Positions 36,201-42,200 of a stretch of DNA of 64,000 bases are shown here, piece after piece. This DNA comes from Pseudoips prasinana (Eukaryota > Arthropoda > Insecta > Lepidoptera > Nolidae). A program made the translations under genes and the position numbers. The first letter of the stretch is position 1; each line of letters begins with the position of its first letter. The stretch lies in assembly GCA_951640165.1 (NCBI GenBank), contig OX621253.1:12046001-12110000 (forward strand), read 5' to 3'. The notes beneath the pieces are model-generated. The model saw only the letters and a program-made list of their open reading frames with translations. It was not told where the DNA came from and did not search any database.

Positions 36201-39200
36201 ATATCTAGTGATTTATAATCAGTGTTGCCATCTCTTATATTAATTACGCGTCGACAACGATTTTTCATACTTTATATTAAATTGTCAATATCTTGCTGCG
36301 GTATGACGTCTCATAGTCTTTGCAAGTGTTTGAACATATTATGTTATTGTTCCGCCGTCAAATTTTGCGAGAAATCTCTCAAAGCTTTCGAATTCCTACC
36401 TACACCATGATTATCCCGCCTTGGTATGAGTTGGGCTCCTGAGGTGTAGCCGTAGACGGTTAACTATCGCTGAAGTTCTCCAAACGTTTTTTCCTCGTGA
36501 CTCCGGGAGAAACCCAAACCGGGACACATCGGTCAACAGCACTAAAGACCATTATTCGTCACTCCATGGTAAATGCTCCTGAGTCCACGAAAGCCGCAGA
36601 CCGCGTTTGCGACGATGCAATGCTGGCACACATAGCGGTCTTCAAGCTTAAAGACGGTCTCCATGGAGCCATCTCCGCACGGTTTAGTCGCTTACCAGCA
36701 GTTGGTAGCTGGCAGCTACTTTGTATTAGTTACATCGCTGTGATATTAGGTTGTCTTATGGCGATTATTTGGAGGAATCGATCCTATCTCTGCGTAAGTA
36801 GTAATACGATATCTACCCGTGTATAGTTCAGCCACATGACAAGTACTACGATAAATTGACCTCAACCTTGATATCACGTTTTGGCTGGTCGTTTGGGCCT
36901 CAGAAGCGACGCGTTGAATAGCACCATTTTTTAACACGGCCACGGCTCGTAACAATTCATTTCAACTCAAATGACGACGTGGCATGACTCTTAAAGCTCA
37001 CATAACACGTTGAATTAAAAAAGAAAAATAATCTAATCCCTTTTTTAGTAATAAATATTAATAAAACAATTATTAAATTTACCTTAAATTGATATTGGCA
37101 AAACATTGTAGTGTGTAACAATGTAACATATTTATAACTTAAAGGTTCCTTAATATAATTTTGACGATATTGATGATGATAATAGTACAGACGCCAGCAC
37201 ATCCAGCTACTACGATCTGTCAAATTTCTTTTATTGATTATCAACTTTATCACTTAAGCATAAGGTTCACTTTCAATTGGGGAAATTTGACAGATTGGGG
37301 TAGCTTTATGTGCTGGCGTCTGTACATATAATACATGGTTATAGCACAGAATAAAGAGTACTTACGTAGTTATAGTCCAACATATTCTGCACCCAGGACC
37401 CAAGATATTTATTAGATATGTACCTATATTATTTTAATTTGGAATCTAGAGCGGTATAATGTTTCTTGTGGAGTTGTTTTTTCTGAATTTACATATGATA
37501 GGTTTTTCATATTAAGGGGAAGTAATATAGTATATATATCATTGCAATGTAATATGCATTGCTTTTGAAGAGCTCTAGTCATAATCGTATATGCGTAGAT
37601 ATCCTTATTGATAATCCTTATTTGATTATGTGAATTTTATTTCAAATGGTTTAGGTAGAAGTCGTATAATTTTTGTTATGCTGCTTTCTTATGATGATGC
37701 ACACAGGGATGTGCATCATCATAAGAAAGCATCAAAACACACCCTTAAAAACAAATCCATTGTCTGGGCAATCAGAAGTTGATCACAGGCTTATAAAAGC
37801 GTGATTGGTAGATACCTACTTGCCTTTCACGCCGCAGGTCGTGGTTTCGATTCCCACCCAGGACAGATATTTGTGTGCATGAACGTGTCTGTTCTCCTGG
37901 ACCTGGGTGTAATTATCCATATATCATATGAATATAAAGTACTATATATGTAGTATCAGTTATTTGGTTTCCATAGTACAAGCTCTGCTCAGTTTGGGAT
38001 CAGATGGCTGTGTGTGAATAAAGTCCCAAGATATTATTATCCAATCCAGTAAAACATTTAAGTATGAAGATAAAAGACTACAATATATTCCAGTTTTTGT
38101 TTTTCTGAGACATTAATACATAAAACCGTCTTGATATATTTTTATTTACATTTAAACGCTTATCAAAACCTGTAATAGGCAATCAGCTTAATACTTTTGA
38201 GTGTAGTAGGTATACTGATATAATGATTTAATTACCAGATGCAAGATAAGAAGGCACTAAAGAAAACATAACATAAATGTAAGTCTGGTAAGGCTTTGTA
38301 CTGCCAATATTATTTTAGATAAAATGTGTACTAGTTTATTATGTAAATATTATTGTCATTGTTCTCACTCTATTTAATTAAAAGCAGTTGCACTAAATAA
38401 CTTTACCAACAAAAAACCCCACAATAACAGAACTGAGGCGTTGAAATCAGCAGTTTATGCAACACTGAAGTTTATAGAGTGATTAAAAAATTTCCGACCT
38501 CTTATATAAAGCATCTGTTTTCTACTATAAGCTGCAAAACTAGCAATAATATTATGTATGATATAATAATAATAGAATAACAATAACCTTTAATTCAGAC
38601 ATAAAAGTCCATAGTATGACATCATTTTAACATAATTTATAAATGTATTCAATATAATTACAATAAGATTTATGTTAGGTAAAATTTCATAATTGTAGTA
38701 AAAAAATAAATAATAATATAAAAATTACGACGCAGCGTGGGCAGGCCCCCTACTAGATGGACCGATGATCTTTGGAAACAGCTGGATGCGAATAGCGCAA
38801 GACCGGCAATTGTGGAGATCTTTGGGGGAGGCCTTTGTCCAGCAGTGGACGTCTTTCGGCTGATATGATGATGATGATGATGATAAAAATTACGTATAAA
38901 TGCTGCTCCAAAATTTTAAATGCCTATATATAGTAAAAATAAAAAGTAAGGTTTAACTTTTTGGAGATCTCGTTATCCCTAAAGATTAACTGGTGTTAAT
39001 TATACTTCAGAATTATTTTTAGGGTTTAGTTTGAATTTCCTACGCACCCTCTATAACTTTTCTAATTATTTCGAATTGTAGCACTTTCAAGACTTAACTA
39101 TAATATACACGCATTGGATTTGAAAACCTCGTTATTAACTAGAGCCGTCTATCTATTTAACTAATATTCGTTAGTTAAATAGATTATTTCGAAACAGATA

Positions 39201-42200
39201 GAAGGTATCAAAGTTTTAGTGAAGAAACAGGAAAAATAGCCTAGTTGGTAGTGCTCCTGCCTACGAAGCTGGTGGTCCTGGGTTTGAATCCCGGTAATTG
39301 CAAATATTTGTGTGATGAGCACGAATATTTGTTTCTGAGTCATGAATGTTTTCTATGTATATGAGTATATATCTATCTAAATAAGTACGTATATCGTCGC
39401 CTGGTACCTATAGTACAAGCTTTGCTTAGTTTGGGGCTAGGATGATCTGTGTGACATTGTCCCTATATATATATTCATCATTATCATATCAGACGAAACA
39501 CACCCTTTGCTAGACAAAGGGCGTGTTTCCTCTCCAAAGATCTTAACGTTGCCGGTCTTGCACTTCCCGCATCTTGCGGCTTCCAGAGACTCAGCTTTGA
39601 TATTAATTCCGTTAAACCGGAATGATCTGAATACTACTTTAATAGTCTTAGTATAAATTATTGGACCAGATTGATTGGTAGATAAGTTTAAAAAAATAGA
39701 TATATGCAATAATTAATTTTCTAACCAGAAACCGCTAAAGATAAGATACGCATAAAGATATATTTATATGTTTCAACGTGTTCTACCAAAGATAATAAAT
39801 CTTTGGTGTAAACAAGCTTACTATACGATCGTCTTTTAACCGCCTGTCAAATATCTCTATAAAAAATTGTACATTCATATCATTGACTTATATGTATAAC
39901 TAGACACGCTGTTTCGAACAAAAACTCTGTCCCAGTCCGGCTGTGCGCGAGGAAAGGGGCGCGGGCGCGGCGGCCAAAATTGCTCACTGACTTGCAGCGC
40001 CCGCGCTGCAACTTAGTGAGCAAATTCTCAATATGGGATTGCGCGTCTAGTAGAATACATATAGGTCAATGATTCACATGCTCACCGTTGATAAGTTGCT
40101 ACCTTGTCTCAGTATGGTCACATTGGCTGCTTTCTTGTACACCAGACGAAACACAACAATGAATTATACAACTGCTTCTGTATACATCATCATATCAACC
40201 AAAATACGTCCACAGCTAGACAAAGGCCTCCATCTATATCAGGATCCAGCCATCATAACATTAAATATAAGTAATGTCCAATTAACACTTCCGAATTGAC
40301 TCTAACTAAATTGTTAGAGATTAAAATATTGTAATATTGAGAGACAGAATTCGAAATACTGATGTAAGAGAGCGTTTTGGTGTGAAAGAGGATGTAGTCA
40401 CAAAGATTGAAAAAGGAATGCTGAGATGGTTTGGCCTGTGTGAATGGAACAACCGGAAGGAGAAGACCTCGTTGAACATTCTCTGACCAAATCGGAGACG
40501 TTCTCAAGAAAGGGCAGGTCAGAAGTACCCTGAACCGGCGAGCATGTATGAAGAATATAATGACAGTAATCGAGGCAAAAAACGTGTGCAAAGCTCGTGA
40601 CAGATGGAAATCCGTTGTCTCTGCCTACTCCTCTGGGAAACAGGCGTGAGTTTATGTATGTATGTGAAATATTGTCACTAACAAAACCCACCTCTACCGT
40701 AGTGGCAACTTCTAATAATGCGGGCTGCATTATTAGAAGTTAGCCCCAAACTACTTCCTACTAAAATAATCATATTTACTTAAGAGTGATTTTAGTAGGA
40801 ATAGTTTAGTTATAAATAGTTGTTTACTTAGGAATTGATTCTTACGAAACAACAATTATTTGATTTTAAATACCTAAATAAAATGTTTTAGTACAAAATA
40901 AAACCTTTCCCTGATTGTATAATGAGGGAAAGGTTTCGTTTGTACTACCTGGTTCTACCTAGACCTATCTTCCCTAGTATTTAAAATGTTAATATTGCAA
41001 GCGAAAAGCTTGTGTCTGTGACCTAATGTACCCCTACATCCAAACACTTCCAAATATATTTATATGAAACAAAATAATTTAGACTTGGCTTATTTAACAT
41101 ATCATGTATCGACATTAATTGTTAGTTTTAGACTAGAGTAGATAGGCATTAGCCTATCTTCTCCATTCTTAAACTAACAGTACTAAAACGTATAAACCTT
41201 TCAATTATCTACAAATCATAAACCACACAATACAACACTTAATACAAAAGTATACAACATTGTGTAATTCGTCAGTAGAACTTAGATACGTCGATACTTT
41301 ACTTAGTTTATACTATTTATAAATAAATAGTATAAACTAAGTAACTAACTTGTATTTACCAAGTTCTAACTTTATTTTAATATTAATTTATAAGTTATGT
41401 CTGTTTATTAACGATGTGTAACATTAATTACAAACCTCAGTGGTTTGCGAATGCTATAACACTTATTTTATTTATGTATTTTAAAATGTGCAATAAAAGA
41501 AAAAAGACAGCACTTCATAGATTCCTAAAGTTCTCTAGTTTAACATCAATCGTAATCAGTTTTAAATAATAACCAGTACTTAGATTTTTTTGTATATAAC
41601 GAACATTAAACACGACCACTTGTCGCGAAGCAATTACTATCTATACTTGGCAGCAATAGAAAACATCTGGACTTCCGAAATTAAGTTCAACCAGATTAAT
41701 TTAATGTTCAAAGAATAAACCCATGCCACCCCATAATCATCCATACCTTCACTCCATCTACTATATAGTACGGACTAATTATAGTACGGGCAAGCTCACA
41801 GTTAAAGAATAAACGACTTGTCCTTAGTATCGTTTGGCATGAAAAAGGAGGTAAATGGGGTTGAAGGTGGTAGGGCTTTGGTCCCTGGCTATAACGTTTT
41901 CACTCTTATTACAAGGTAATGGACACTTTCGCGAAATTAATATTATTAATACCAGCAACACCCCTCTATAACCTTTTAAAAGACCTAGGATTATCAAGAA
42001 CTTCCGTAAGTTCTATATATATTAGAACGAGTATCCAAAGCGGCATTGTTAGGATCTTACCAAATTTTTCTAGGAAGAGGGAGAAACACTGATAGACAGA
42101 GAAGGTGAGCGTTGATGCATCACAGCCCCCTTAAACATCTGAGTCGCAAGTCTCAGATTCTGTCGAGTGTTCCCTCCTCTACCACGCGATGGACCCGGCT

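Noticed and set aside
36497..36826. 109-codon + frame as a host gene
   Set aside because: No recognisable domain, mixes repeat-like DNA with plain intron, and lies within the transporter's intron without splice support.
40707..41345. CRISPR-like array
   Set aside because: The hairpins differ in sequence and spacing, and the DNA is plainly eukaryotic.
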